The notes: generated by a model from the letters alone, not told the origin. DNA of 64,000 nt from Fodinibacter sp963800505 (GCA_963800505.1 CAWDBL010000009.1:186001-250000), one strand, 5' to 3'. Positions 51,398-60,138 are shown, counted from the first letter of the stretch. Numbers and translations: made by a program.

Positions 51398-51979
51398 ATG
51401 ACGACCACGGCACGCACCGACCTGCCCACCGAGCAGCCGGCACCGGCCCAGCGACGGCACCACGCGACCTGGACACAGGGCGGCATCGCGCTCGCCTCCG
51501 TGCTCGCCGGGGCGATCCACCTGGCCGTCGCCCCCGAGCACGTCGAGGAGTGGTGGCTGTACGGCGCCTTCTTCGTCGTCATCGGCCTGTTCCAGCTCGC
51601 CTACGCGACAACGGTTCTCAGGTGGCCCACACCGTTCGGCGCGCTGACCGGCATCCTCGTCAACCTCGGCATCGTCCTCACCTGGGTCGCGAGCCGCACC
51701 ACCGGGCTGCCGATCACACCACCCGAGGGCGGCGCCGGGCACGGGGAGGGGCCTGGCGTCGCGGGACCCATCCCCCTCGAGGGGGCCCACCCGGTGGAGC
51801 CCGGCCACGGTGTCGATGCGGTCGGTGCGGTGGACCTGGTCGCGACGGGTGCCGAGCTGCTCGTCGTCTGCCTGCTCGTCACCCTGCTGCCTCCCACGAT
51901 GCGGCGGGTCACCGTCAACCTGATGCTCGTCGGCGGTGTGGGCCTGTGGGCTCTACGGCTCAGCGGCGCATCCGGCTGA
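51398..51979 (+). CDS. Small multi-spanning membrane protein
   Basis: A 193-residue protein of unknown function with four predicted helices: about 28-45, 52-70 (LYGAFFVVIGLFQLAYATTVL), 78-97 and a C-terminal pair around 148-190. A Gly/Pro-rich loop with several His residues (GGAGHGEGPG, HPVEPGHGVD) lies between helices 3 and 4 and might face a metal. It follows the oxidase by 6 bp and its TGA overlaps the signal peptidase ATG, so the three are co-translated. Such proteins next to cupredoxins may be cofactors for export or electron transfer, but nothing in the sequence proves this. Confidence 0.65.
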   Translation: MTTTARTDLPTEQPAPAQRRHHATWTQGGIALASVLAGAIHLAVAPEHVEEWWLYGAFFVVIGLFQLAYATTVLRWPTPFGALTGILVNLGIVLTWVASRTTGLPITPPEGGAGHGEGPGVAGPIPLEGAHPVEPGHGVDAVGAVDLVATGAELLVVCLLVTLLPPTMRRVTVNLMLVGGVGLWALRLSGASG

Positions 51980-52497
51980 TGCCCCTGCCGACCGAGTCCG
52001 CCGAGCACCCACCGCAGACGGCGCGCCTGCAGGTGCGCGTCATCGTGCCGGTGCTGGGTGCGCTGGTCGTGCTGGTCGTCCTTCTCGTCACGGCCCTGGA
52101 GCCGCTGCGGGTCACCTCCCAGAGCATGACCCCGACGCTCCACACCGGCGACCAGCTGCTCGTCGACAAGCTCACCGGCCGCTGGCGACCGCCGGCGGTC
52201 GGCGACGTGGTCGTCTTCCGCGACCCGGTGGGTGACGCGCTGGTCGTCAAGCGGGTCGTGGCTCTGGCCGGGCAGACCGTCGGCCTCGAGGACGGCGAGC
52301 TCGTCGTCGACTCGACCGTGCGGCACGAGCCGCAGGTCGACGTCTCCCGCATCGACTCCACCTACTTCGGCCCCGTCACGGTGCCACCGGATGCCGTGTT
52401 CGTGCTGGGGGACAACCGCGCCGAGTCGATCGACTCGCGCACGTACGGGCCCATCCCGGTCGACGACCTCATCGGCCGCGTGGTCGTCACCTTCTGA
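51979..52497 (+). CDS. Signal peptidase I
   Basis: A 172-residue single-spanning membrane protease. After one helix (about 20-40) the catalytic Ser49 lies in VTSQSMTPTL, Lys91 in VVKRVVAL, and VLGDNRAESIDSRTYGPI is the conserved box near the end. It cuts signal peptides of exported proteins outside the membrane. Small size is like SipW-type or clustered sortase-locus peptidases. The ATG is fixed by the TGATG overlap. Its position between the oxidase and peroxidase genes suggests a peptidase dedicated to these exported enzymes. Confidence 0.92.
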   Translation: MPLPTESAEHPPQTARLQVRVIVPVLGALVVLVVLLVTALEPLRVTSQSMTPTLHTGDQLLVDKLTGRWRPPAVGDVVVFRDPVGDALVVKRVVALAGQTVGLEDGELVVDSTVRHEPQVDVSRIDSTYFGPVTVPPDAVFVLGDNRAESIDSRTYGPIPVDDLIGRVVVTF

Positions 52498-52546
52498 GGT
52501 CGCCGTCTCGCCACCGGGGAGGCCGCGGGGGGACCGTCCGCAGGAA

Positions 52547-52556
52547 ACCAAAAGGT
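52547..52556 (+). promoter_or_regulatory. ACCAAAAGGT site upstream of peroxidase
   Basis: Identical core to 49741-49750, followed after three bases by TCGAAG, compared with TTCAAAG at the other site. It lies about 60 bp before the haem-peroxidase start. Confidence 0.5.
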
Positions 52557-52616
52557 ATGTCGAAGACCGGCCCGCCACTGTGACACGCATCACCGGGCAG
52601 AACAGGGGAAAACACC

Positions 52617-55600
52617 ATGGGTACAACCGTCATCTCTCGACGTCGCGCGGACGCCTCCGGGCACGGCCGCACGGCCAGGGTCAGGGCCATCGCGGCAGCG
52701 ACCGTCCTGGCCATGGTCGCGCTGCTTCTCCCGATGGCCATGAGCGCGTCGAGAGCCGCCAACATCGTGGGTGAGGGGTTCACCGTGACCCCCGCCGACC
52801 TGGCGTTCATCCTGAAGCAGATCAAGATCGCCGAGGCGCACTCGGCGGTGCTCGCGGCTCAGGGGCCGGGTGACTCGACCGACCCGGTGCGCTGCCAGGC
52901 GATGATCGGCACCGGCCCCAACCAGATCGAGAGCCCGTTGGTGTCCTTCGGCCTGCGCACCGTCGACGGCGCCTGCAACAACCTGCAGCCCGGCCAGGCG
53001 ACGTACGGCGCGGCCGACCAGACCTTCCCCCGGCTCACCAAGCCCGTGTTCTCACCGGCCGAACCGATCACCAACGCCCTGCCGGTCGGGCCGCTCGGAC
53101 CCACGTCCTACGCCCAGACCTCCGGCTCGGTCATCGACTCCGAGCCCCGCATGGTGAGCAACCTGATCGTCGACCAGACCTCGGAGAACCCTGCGGCCGT
53201 GGCCGCTGCCGGCTTCCCGGTGCGCTCACAGGGCAACGAGGGAGTCGTCCCCTGCACCACCGAGCCCACGACGCCCGGCGGCACCGACGGCAGGCCCGCC
53301 GGCTGCGTGCCGGCCCACACCAGCCTGGACATCCCCAACGTGACCACCGACGTCGGGCTGTCTCCGCCGTTCAACTCGCTCTTCACGATCTTCGGGCAGT
53401 TCTTCGACCACGGCCTCGACAAGATCACCAACGGTGGCAACGGCACCGTCTTCGTGCCGCTCAAGGACGACGACCCCCTGGTGACCCGCGGCCCGGACGG
53501 CATCGCCGGCAACGGTGACGAGGTGCCCGCCAGTCAGCGCTTCATGGTGCTGACCCGCGGCACCCTGGTCAACGGGCCCGACGGCTTCCGGAACGCACCG
53601 AACACCGACACCCCGTTCGTCGACCAGAGCCAGACGTACAGCTCGCACTCCTCGCACCAGGTGTTCCTGCGCCAGTACGTGGACAACAGCGCGGGCCGGC
53701 CGGTCACCACCGGCAAGTTCCTCAGCACGCCCGACGGCGAGGGGCTGGCCACCTGGTCGATGATCAAGGCCCAGGCCCGGACCTCCCTCGGTATCGCGCT
53801 GCGCGACACCGACGTCAACGACATCCCGCTCATCGAGGCCGACCCCTACGGCAACTTCATTCCCGGACCCAACGGCCTGCCCCAGATGCGGACCACGAGC
53901 GGTGGCTTCGTCGAGGGCAACCGGGCCGCTCCGGTCCCGGCGCCCGCGGATGCGGTGCGCATCGGCACCGCGTTCCTCAACGACATCGCGCACAGCGCCG
54001 ACCCCGGGCCGATCTCCACCCCGAAGCCGGCCGACACCGACACCGTGGCGGGCGACAAGCTCGACTCCCCGGTGCCGGCGGGCAGCTACGACAACGAGCT
54101 GCTCGACCTGCACGCCATCTGCGGCGACGGCCGCTGCAACGAGAACATCGCGCTGCAGGCCATCCACCAGGTGTTCCACGATGAGCACGACCGGCTCATC
54201 GACGACATCGAGAACACCCTCGAAACCGACACGTCGACCGGGGCCGCAGGGCGCCTGGCCGAGTGGAAGCTGGCAGCCGGTGCTGGCGGATGGAACGGTG
54301 AGCGCCTGTTCCAGGCCGCCCGCTTCGTGACCGAGATGCAGTACCAGCACCTCGTCTTCGAGGAGTTCGCCCGCAAGGTGCAGCCCGCCATCAACCCGTT
54401 CGAGGCATTCGCCTTCACCCAGACCGACGTGGACCCGGCCATCACCGCCGAGTTCGCCCACGCGGTCTACCGGTTCGGTCACTCGATGCTCACCGAAGAC
54501 ATCCCGAGGATCAACGCCGACGGCTCGCGCAACGACATCTCGCTGCTCGACGGGTTCCTCAACCCGGCGGCCTACTACAAGAACGGGAACGCCACCCTCA
54601 GCTCGGCTGACGCGGCCGGCTCGATCATCATGGGCCTGTCCGACCAGACCGGCCAGGAGATCGACGAGTTCGTCATCGACACCCTGCGCAACAACCTGCT
54701 CGGCCTCCCGCTCGACCTCTCGACCATCAACATGACCCGGGCCCGCAGTGAGGGCATCCCGCCCCTGAACGACGTGCGCCGGCAGATCTTCGCGGCCACC
54801 AACGACGGGCAGCTCAAGCCCTACACCGACTGGGTCGACTTCGGGCAGCAGCTCAAGCACCCCGAGTCGCTGGAGAACTTCGTGGCGGCCTACGGGACGC
54901 ACCCGGTCATCACCGGCGCGTCGACCCTCGAGGCCAAGCGCGTCGCGGCCGACCGGATCGTCAACGGCACGATCCTGCCCGGTCCCGACGGCATCCTCAG
55001 CGACAACCCGGCCACTCCCGCCGACGAGAGCGCCGACAACGTCAACCCGCCCGCGGACGCCGCCGACTTCATGTTCGGCACCGGCGCCTTCGTGAACTCT
55101 GGCGGCAAGACCACGACCGGCCTGGACAAGGTCGACCTGTGGGTCGGTGGCCTGGCCGAGCGCACCAACCTGTTCGGCGGCCTGCTGGGCAGCACCTTCA
55201 ACTACGTCTTCGAGAACCAGCTCACCGACCTGCAGAACGGCGACCGGTTCTACTACCTGGCCCGCACCCCGGGCATGAACCTGCGGGCCCAGCTCGAGGG
55301 CAACTCCTTCGCCGAGCTCGTCATGCGCAACACCCCCGCCCACACCCTCAAGGCCGACCCGTTCGCGACGGCCGACTGCAAGTTCGAGCTCGACAACATC
55401 ACCTGGCCGGGCCTGACCGTCGGCAGCTCCGGCAAGCTCATCACCGGCGCGGGCTCGGTGCAGGACAACCCGGCATCCGAGTGTGACGAGAACGAGCACC
55501 TGCTGCGGATGGCCGACGGCACCATCAGGTACCGCATGACCAACACCGCGATGCCGTCCGGCATCAACGCCCAGGCCGTCTACAACGGCAAGGCCGGCAC

Positions 55601-58145
55601 GGTCAACGACCGGATCTGGGGCGGCGCGGACAACGACACCTTCTGGGGTGGCGCCGGCAACGACGTCATCGAGGGTGGAGACGGCGCTGACATCGCTCTC
55701 GGTGGCGAGGGCAACGACATCATCACCGACCTCGCCGGCGACGACGTGCCCAAGGGCGGTCCCGGCAACGACGCCATCGACGCCGGGCCCGGCCTGGACA
55801 TCATCATGGCCGGAGACGGCAAGGACTTCACCAACGGCGGCGCCAACAGCAACGAGCACTTCATGGGCTCCGGCGACGACTTCGCCATCGGCGGCCAGGG
55901 CATCGACGCCATCTTCGGTGACAGCGGCGACGACTGGGAAGAGGGCGGCGACCAGCCGGACCTCCTCATCGGCGACAGCTCGTCGTTCTTCTTCGACGAC
56001 CACAACGTCCCCGGCCACGACATCCTGATCGGTCAGGGTGGCGACGACGACTACGACATGGAGGGCGGCGACGACATCGGCGTCGGCGGCCCCGGTGTCG
56101 AGAAGATCGCCGGCGCAGCCGGGTTCGACTGGCAGATCGGTGTCGGCGACCCCCAGCCCCAGGACACGGACCTCGCCCAGGTGTTCGTCGCCGGCGGCGT
56201 GATCCTTCCCGGGGTCAGGGACAAGTTCAACGAGGTCGAGGCGCTCTCCGGCGGCAACCTCAACGACACCCTGCGTGGTGACGACCTCGTGCCGACCGAC
56301 GTCGGCGGCGGCGGCTTCGTCGGGTGCGACGCGCTCGACGCAGCAGGTGTCGCCCGGATCAACGGGCTGAACCAGCTCGTCACCCCGGACATGCTCACCG
56401 TCCCGGCAGCCACTCTCATCGCCAACACCTCGACGCACCAGTGCCTCCTCGAGGGCAACGTCTGGGGCGCGGGCAACATCCTGCTCGGCGGCGGCGGCAG
56501 CGACCTCATCGAGGGTCGTGGTGCCGACGACATCATCGACGGCGACCGGTACGTCAACGTGCGGCTCAGCGTGCGTGACGCGGCGAACGCCGAGATCGGT
56601 TCGACCGACCTGATGACCGGGCTGCCCAAGAGCGGCGGCTTCGGCCCGGGCACGTCCGGGATGACCCTCCAGCAGGCGGTCTTCGCCGGTCTGCTCGACC
56701 CGGGCAGGATCGTCGCCGTCCGCGAGATCCTCACGGCGCCCGCCGACCCCGCCGCCGTGGACACCGCGGTGTTCTCAGCAGCGAGGAACACCTACACGAT
56801 CACCCCGCACCCCGACGGCAGCCTGACCGTCGACAGCAACGGTGGCGCCGACGGCATCGACACCGTCCGCAACGTCGAGCAGCTGCGGTTCAGCGACCAG
56901 ACGCAGCCCGTCGTGGCCGCACCGAACGCCACGGTCAGTGCGACCGACCTGGCCTTTGCCAACCAGAACACCGGGACGACCTCGGCCGCTCGGGCGATCA
57001 CGGTCACCAACACCGGGACGCTGGCTCTGGTGGTGTCCGGTGTGACGGTGACCGGGACCGACGCGGCTTCGTTCACGGCGACCCCGGTGGCCGGTTGTGC
57101 CTCGGTGGCGCCGGGTGCCTCGTGCACCGTGAACGTGACCTTCGCGCCGACCACAGGCGGCGCGAAGGCGGCCACGGTCACCATCGCCGACAACGCACCC
57201 GGCAGTCCGCACACCGTGCGCCTGACCGGTACCGGGGTCGCGGTCGCAACCGTTCCGGGTGTGCCCACCAACGTCCAGGCCGTGCGCGGCAACGCCTCGG
57301 CGAACGTGCGGTGGACCGCCCCGGTGAACAACGGCGGGTCGGCCATCACCGGGTACTCGGTCCGCGTGATCAACGCGGCCGGCACCCAGGTCGGCGCGCT
57401 CCGCCCGGCCGCGGCCAACGCGAACACCCTCGTGGTCACCGGGCTGACCAACGGCCAGGCGTACCGGTTCTCGGTCGCCGCGACCAACGCCGTCGGAACC
57501 AGTGCGTTCTCGGCGCTGTCAGCCGCGGTCACCCCCGCGACCGTCCCCGGCGCTCCCACCGGTGTCTCGGCCGTGCGCGGCAACGCCTCGGCGACCGTCA
57601 GGTGGACGGCACCGGCGAGCAACGGCGGGTCGGCGATCACCGGGTACTCGGTCCGCGTGGTCAACGCGGCCGGCACCCAGGTCGGCGCGCTCCGCCCGGC
57701 CGCGGCAGCAGCGAGAAGCCTCGTGGTCACGGGGCTGACCAACGGTCAGGCATACCGGTTCTCGGTCAGGGCGACCAACGCCGTCGGAACCGGTGCCGCC
57801 TCGGCGCTGTCAACCGCGGTCACCCCGGCCACGGTTCCCGGTCGTACCGTGATCGGGACCGCCTCCGCCGGTGTCGCCGGTGGCGCGATCACCGCGACCG
57901 CACGGTGGACGCCCCCGGCAGCCACCGGCGGGTCGGCCATCACCGGCTACCGGGTCTCGGCACTGCGGATGAGTGCTGCCGGAGCCGTGCTCAGCACGAC
58001 GACCTCGGCCGTGCAGCCCAGGACGGCACGGACGCTGACGATGAGGCTGCCCGCGACCGGTAACTACCGGTTCACCGTGCGCGCCATCAACGCAGTCGGC
58101 ACCGGCGCCGCATCGGCCCGGTCCAACCAGGTGGCCGGCCGGTAG
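52617..58145 (+). CDS. Secreted animal-type haem peroxidase with RTX repeats
   Basis: An 1,842-residue exported protein. A signal peptide ends near MAMSASRAAN. The animal-haem-peroxidase domain (about 85-830) has the distal His in FGQFFDHGLDKI near 260, an Arg/Glu helix in CNENIALQAIHQVFHDEHDRL near 500, and the proximal His in VYRFGHSM near 619. RTX-type calcium repeats (GGAGNDVIEGGDGAD, GGEGNDII) occupy about 1,000-1,170 and 1,290. An Ig-like ASPM/Hydin domain (1,440-1,540) and two to three fibronectin-III domains (1,547-1,842) follow. The peroxidase/RTX layout resembles the Mn(II)-oxidising peroxidase MopA of alphaproteobacteria. AGGGGAAAA precedes the ATG at 52617. Confidence 0.92.
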   Translation: MGTTVISRRRADASGHGRTARVRAIAAATVLAMVALLLPMAMSASRAANIVGEGFTVTPADLAFILKQIKIAEAHSAVLAAQGPGDSTDPVRCQAMIGTGPNQIESPLVSFGLRTVDGACNNLQPGQATYGAADQTFPRLTKPVFSPAEPITNALPVGPLGPTSYAQTSGSVIDSEPRMVSNLIVDQTSENPAAVAAAGFPVRSQGNEGVVPCTTEPTTPGGTDGRPAGCVPAHTSLDIPNVTTDVGLSPPFNSLFTIFGQFFDHGLDKITNGGNGTVFVPLKDDDPLVTRGPDGIAGNGDEVPASQRFMVLTRGTLVNGPDGFRNAPNTDTPFVDQSQTYSSHSSHQVFLRQYVDNSAGRPVTTGKFLSTPDGEGLATWSMIKAQARTSLGIALRDTDVNDIPLIEADPYGNFIPGPNGLPQMRTTSGGFVEGNRAAPVPAPADAVRIGTAFLNDIAHSADPGPISTPKPADTDTVAGDKLDSPVPAGSYDNELLDLHAICGDGRCNENIALQAIHQVFHDEHDRLIDDIENTLETDTSTGAAGRLAEWKLAAGAGGWNGERLFQAARFVTEMQYQHLVFEEFARKVQPAINPFEAFAFTQTDVDPAITAEFAHAVYRFGHSMLTEDIPRINADGSRNDISLLDGFLNPAAYYKNGNATLSSADAAGSIIMGLSDQTGQEIDEFVIDTLRNNLLGLPLDLSTINMTRARSEGIPPLNDVRRQIFAATNDGQLKPYTDWVDFGQQLKHPESLENFVAAYGTHPVITGASTLEAKRVAADRIVNGTILPGPDGILSDNPATPADESADNVNPPADAADFMFGTGAFVNSGGKTTTGLDKVDLWVGGLAERTNLFGGLLGSTFNYVFENQLTDLQNGDRFYYLARTPGMNLRAQLEGNSFAELVMRNTPAHTLKADPFATADCKFELDNITWPGLTVGSSGKLITGAGSVQDNPASECDENEHLLRMADGTIRYRMTNTAMPSGINAQAVYNGKAGTVNDRIWGGADNDTFWGGAGNDVIEGGDGADIALGGEGNDIITDLAGDDVPKGGPGNDAIDAGPGLDIIMAGDGKDFTNGGANSNEHFMGSGDDFAIGGQGIDAIFGDSGDDWEEGGDQPDLLIGDSSSFFFDDHNVPGHDILIGQGGDDDYDMEGGDDIGVGGPGVEKIAGAAGFDWQIGVGDPQPQDTDLAQVFVAGGVILPGVRDKFNEVEALSGGNLNDTLRGDDLVPTDVGGGGFVGCDALDAAGVARINGLNQLVTPDMLTVPAATLIANTSTHQCLLEGNVWGAGNILLGGGGSDLIEGRGADDIIDGDRYVNVRLSVRDAANAEIGSTDLMTGLPKSGGFGPGTSGMTLQQAVFAGLLDPGRIVAVREILTAPADPAAVDTAVFSAARNTYTITPHPDGSLTVDSNGGADGIDTVRNVEQLRFSDQTQPVVAAPNATVSATDLAFANQNTGTTSAARAITVTNTGTLALVVSGVTVTGTDAASFTATPVAGCASVAPGASCTVNVTFAPTTGGAKAATVTIADNAPGSPHTVRLTGTGVAVATVPGVPTNVQAVRGNASANVRWTAPVNNGGSAITGYSVRVINAAGTQVGALRPAAANANTLVVTGLTNGQAYRFSVAATNAVGTSAFSALSAAVTPATVPGAPTGVSAVRGNASATVRWTAPASNGGSAITGYSVRVVNAAGTQVGALRPAAAAARSLVVTGLTNGQAYRFSVRATNAVGTGAASALSTAVTPATVPGRTVIGTASAGVAGGAITATARWTPPAATGGSAITGYRVSALRMSAAGAVLSTTTSAVQPRTARTLTMRLPATGNYRFTVRAINAVGTGAASARSNQVAGR
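55608..56130 (+). repeat. RTX nonapeptide-coding repeats
   Basis: Tandem GGxGxDxhx units (GGADNDTFWGGAGNDVIEG, GGDGADIALGGEGNDII, GGPGNDAIDAGPGLDII) that bind calcium in a beta-roll. They follow the haem-peroxidase domain, and a short second block lies near 56490-56550. Confidence 0.85.
57255..57835 (+). repeat. Tandem near-identical fibronectin-III coding repeats
   Basis: Two consecutive units of about 285 bp (starting near 57255 and 57540) share long exact stretches, including ACCGGGTACTCGGTCCGCGT and AACGCGGCCGGCACCCAGGT. Both encode GGSAITGYSVRV and VVTGLTNGQAYRFSV. A diverged third unit follows. Confidence 0.85.
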
Positions 58146-58161
58146 GCCGACCGTTCGAGAA

Positions 58162-58198
58162 CCGGAGGGTGGTGGCCCGTGCGGCCACCACCCTCCGG
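58162..58198 (+). terminator. Strong hairpin terminator after peroxidase gene
   Basis: Perfect 16-bp arms CCGGAGGGTGGTGGCC and GGCCACCACCCTCCGG around a 5-base loop, 16 bp after the stop. There is no T-tract, but the stem strength suits a GC-rich terminator. Confidence 0.8.
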
Positions 58199-58380
58199 CC
58201 CCAACCGGCCGACGACGGCCCGCACCCGTCCGCCCGGTGGCCCGGCGACGCTCACCGCCGGCAGGTCCTGCAGCCTGTCGGCGAGCTTCCTGGCCACCGG
58301 GTCGGGCTGGTGACCTGCAGCCTCACGGTCACCGGCAGCCCGGCCTGACGTTCCCGACATAAAGGGGCGATGATCTCCCC

Positions 58381-59217
58381 CTGGCTCACGACGACATCCA
58401 CCCCGATGCCTCCGAGCGTCCGGCGCGTGCCGAGGCGACGTACGAGCGCCTGTTCGGGCCAGTGGCCTGACGTCACCCGACGACCCCGAGCTGATGCGGA
58501 TCCTGCGCGGGTTCATCTTCGGAGACGTCTTCGACACGGGAGTGCTCGATGACCAGGCCCGCGAGCTCGTCACCGTCACGGTGCTCGCCTGCCTGCAGAC
58601 CCTGCCGCAGCCGGCGTCGCACACGGGTGCCGCGCTCAACGTCGGTGTCGACCCGGTCGCCATCCGGGAAGCCGTCTACCAGCTCGCGCCGTTCATCGGC
58701 TCTTTCCCCCGCACGCTCAACGCGGTCGCGACGATCAACGAGACCTTGCGTGCCGGGGGCATTCCCCTGCCGCTGCCGGGGCAGGGCACCGTCACCGATA
58801 CCGACCGGTCCAGCGCCGGGCCTGGAGCTGAGCCAGCGGGAGCTGCTGATCCTGTGCTCCCTGGCCACGATCGGCGACACCGCCGCCCAGCTGGAGCCCC
58901 ACGCCCGGGCCTGCTTCCAGGTCGGCAACAGCAAGGCCGAGGTCGTCGCCGCCCTGGTGCACTGCTTCCGCTACATCGGGTTGCCGCGTGCCGTGACGGC
59001 CATCAGGGTCGTCCAGCGGCAGCAGGCGCCCGTCGCGTCGCCTATCGGAGCCTGGCCCGCACCCTCGCTACGGTGGGCGAAGGGCTGGCCATCGGTCTTA
59101 CCTCTCAGGCAGTCGGGTCACGGCGAGAGCCCTCGGTCTATGGCTGCGTCGAACAGCGTCCTGGCGACCTGTTCGGCCTTCTCGGTCGCCGCGGCACCCA
59201 CCGGCTTCGCCTCGTAA
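58381..59217 (+). pseudogene. Frameshifted two-domain carboxymuconolactone decarboxylase-like gene
   Basis: Parts of a CMD-family (COG0599-like) protein appear in two frames. ERPARAEATYERLFGPV (about 58408-58465) ends at a stop; ILRGFIFGDVFDTGVLDDQARELVTV through GGIPLPLPGQGTV (58494-58800) is in another frame; and LSQRELLILCSLATIG through VVQRQQ (about 58825-59035) returns to the first. Two compensating frameshifts, plus no start codon for the first part, indicate a decayed gene unless they are sequence errors. Intact relatives act as gamma-carboxymuconolactone decarboxylases or related enzymes in aromatic breakdown. No intact aromatic-pathway gene is adjacent. Confidence 0.8.
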
Positions 59218-59438
59218 CGGTCCTGGTTGCGGGCGCGTCGCAGGCGGTCGAACTCCCGGGCCGCTCTCTGCGTGGGCGGTTTGTCGAACACGGCGCGCAG
59301 GTAGCGACCGAGCGCCTCGTGTTGGCCGGGACCGTTGGTCGTGCGGAAGCCCTACGCCGCCAGCAGCGCCTCGCCGGTGTCGTGGCAGGCGCCCAGGACC
59401 GTCGCCTGCTGGACTCGGGTGAGCGGGGTCAGCGCCAC
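59118..59438 (-). pseudogene. HEPN-like partner gene with internal stop
   Basis: A frame of about 106 codons beginning VALTPLTRVQQATVLGACHD (GTG at 59438) is interrupted by TAG at 59352-59354 after GEALLAA. It continues as FRTTNGPGQHEALGRYLRAVF and FDRLRRARNQDRYEAKPV to TGA at 59118. The RxRNxxxxY segment and helical character fit the small HEPN proteins paired with minimal nucleotidyltransferases. The start overlaps the nucleotidyltransferase stop by 10 bp, the usual coupling. With the stop codon the putative RNase toxin would lose its active-site helix; readthrough or an error cannot be excluded. Confidence 0.65.
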
Positions 59439-60013
59439 GGCAGCTCCCCGACGACGGCGACCGCCGGGCCGCTGCGCACGTTGTCCAAGAAGCCGGATGG
59501 CGCCCCGAACTCGTCGGGGGTGAGGATCGTCGGGTTGACTGGACGGTGCACCGCGGCCTCGACCCGGGTGCACGCCTCGTAGACCGCGTCCAGGTCTGGC
59601 GTCCCGAGCACCATGACGTCGATGTCGTGCGGTGCCGGGCCGGCATCCCCGAGCATCCGCGCGGCGAAGGAGCCGTAGAGGAACGCCGACTCGATCCCGT
59701 CGATCCGGGCCAGCTCCTCGGCCAGGATCACCACCGGGCCAGTCACGACCGTGAGGATCTCGCGCAAGGGGCCGACCAGCGGGCTCTCGTCGCCGGTGCG
59801 GATCAGCCTGGTGCGGCCCACGTGTCGCTCGCTCAGGATGCCGGCATCGATCAGGCGCGCGACTTCACGGTGCGCGGTCGGGTACGCCAGGTCGGCCCGC
59901 TTGGCCAGGTCGGTGAGGCTCAGCTCGTCGCCAGAGAGCAACACGGTAGAGAGCAGGCGCGCCTGACCGTCCGACCGGAAGATCGGAGCCAGGAGCGGCG
60001 CCGCAGTTCTCAT
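59429..60013 (-). CDS. Winged-helix plus nucleotidyltransferase protein (MNT-type)
   Basis: A 194-residue protein. Residues 10-75 are a winged helix (LLSTVLLSGDELSLTDLAKRADLAYPTAHREVARL) and residues 95-150 a minimal nucleotidyltransferase with GSFAAR and DIDVMVLG catalytic motifs. MNT proteins AMPylate and silence HEPN RNases; the adjacent HEPN-like frame overlaps its stop. A promoter TTGACT-N17-TAATCT places transcription start at or next to the ATG at 60013, so the mRNA is probably leaderless. The frame remains open through the promoter to TTG at 60049, but those bases are the -35 box. Confidence 0.75.
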   Translation of the reverse strand: MRTAAPLLAPIFRSDGQARLLSTVLLSGDELSLTDLAKRADLAYPTAHREVARLIDAGILSERHVGRTRLIRTGDESPLVGPLREILTVVTGPVVILAEELARIDGIESAFLYGSFAARMLGDAGPAPHDIDVMVLGTPDLDAVYEACTRVEAAVHRPVNPTILTPDEFGAPSGFLDNVRSGPAVAVVGELPWR

Positions 60014-60020
60014 ATAATTG

Positions 60021-60049
60021 AGATTATCCTCCATCATATCGACAGTCAA
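60021..60049 (-). promoter_or_regulatory. Promoter for the nucleotidyltransferase gene
   Basis: On the minus strand, TTGACT (60044-60049) and TAATCT (60021-60026) are 17 bp apart. The ATG lies at 60013, 8 bp beyond the -10, consistent with leaderless transcription. The segment is unusually AT-rich for this window, and ATAAT-CTCA-ATTAT could be an autoregulatory site. Confidence 0.6.
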
Positions 60050-60106
60050 GGCGGTAGAAGTTGCGAGAACAGTGAAGCGACTGATGATCGGGCCACCAGC
60101 AAGTGG

Positions 60107-60135
60107 CCGAGCATAACGCGCCGCGTTATGCTCGG
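60107..60135 (+). promoter_or_regulatory. HigBA operator palindrome
   Basis: Perfect 13-bp arms CCGAGCATAACGC and GCGTTATGCTCGG flank a 3-base centre. The right arm contains TATGCT (60127-60132), a -10-like hexamer 6 bp before the GTG, so binding would block transcription. Confidence 0.8.
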
Positions 60136-60138
60136 TGG

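Noticed and set aside
58064..58663. A 199-codon minus-strand frame after the peroxidase gene
   Set aside because: It crosses the strong terminator and runs opposite the CMD-like pseudogene, with no homology.
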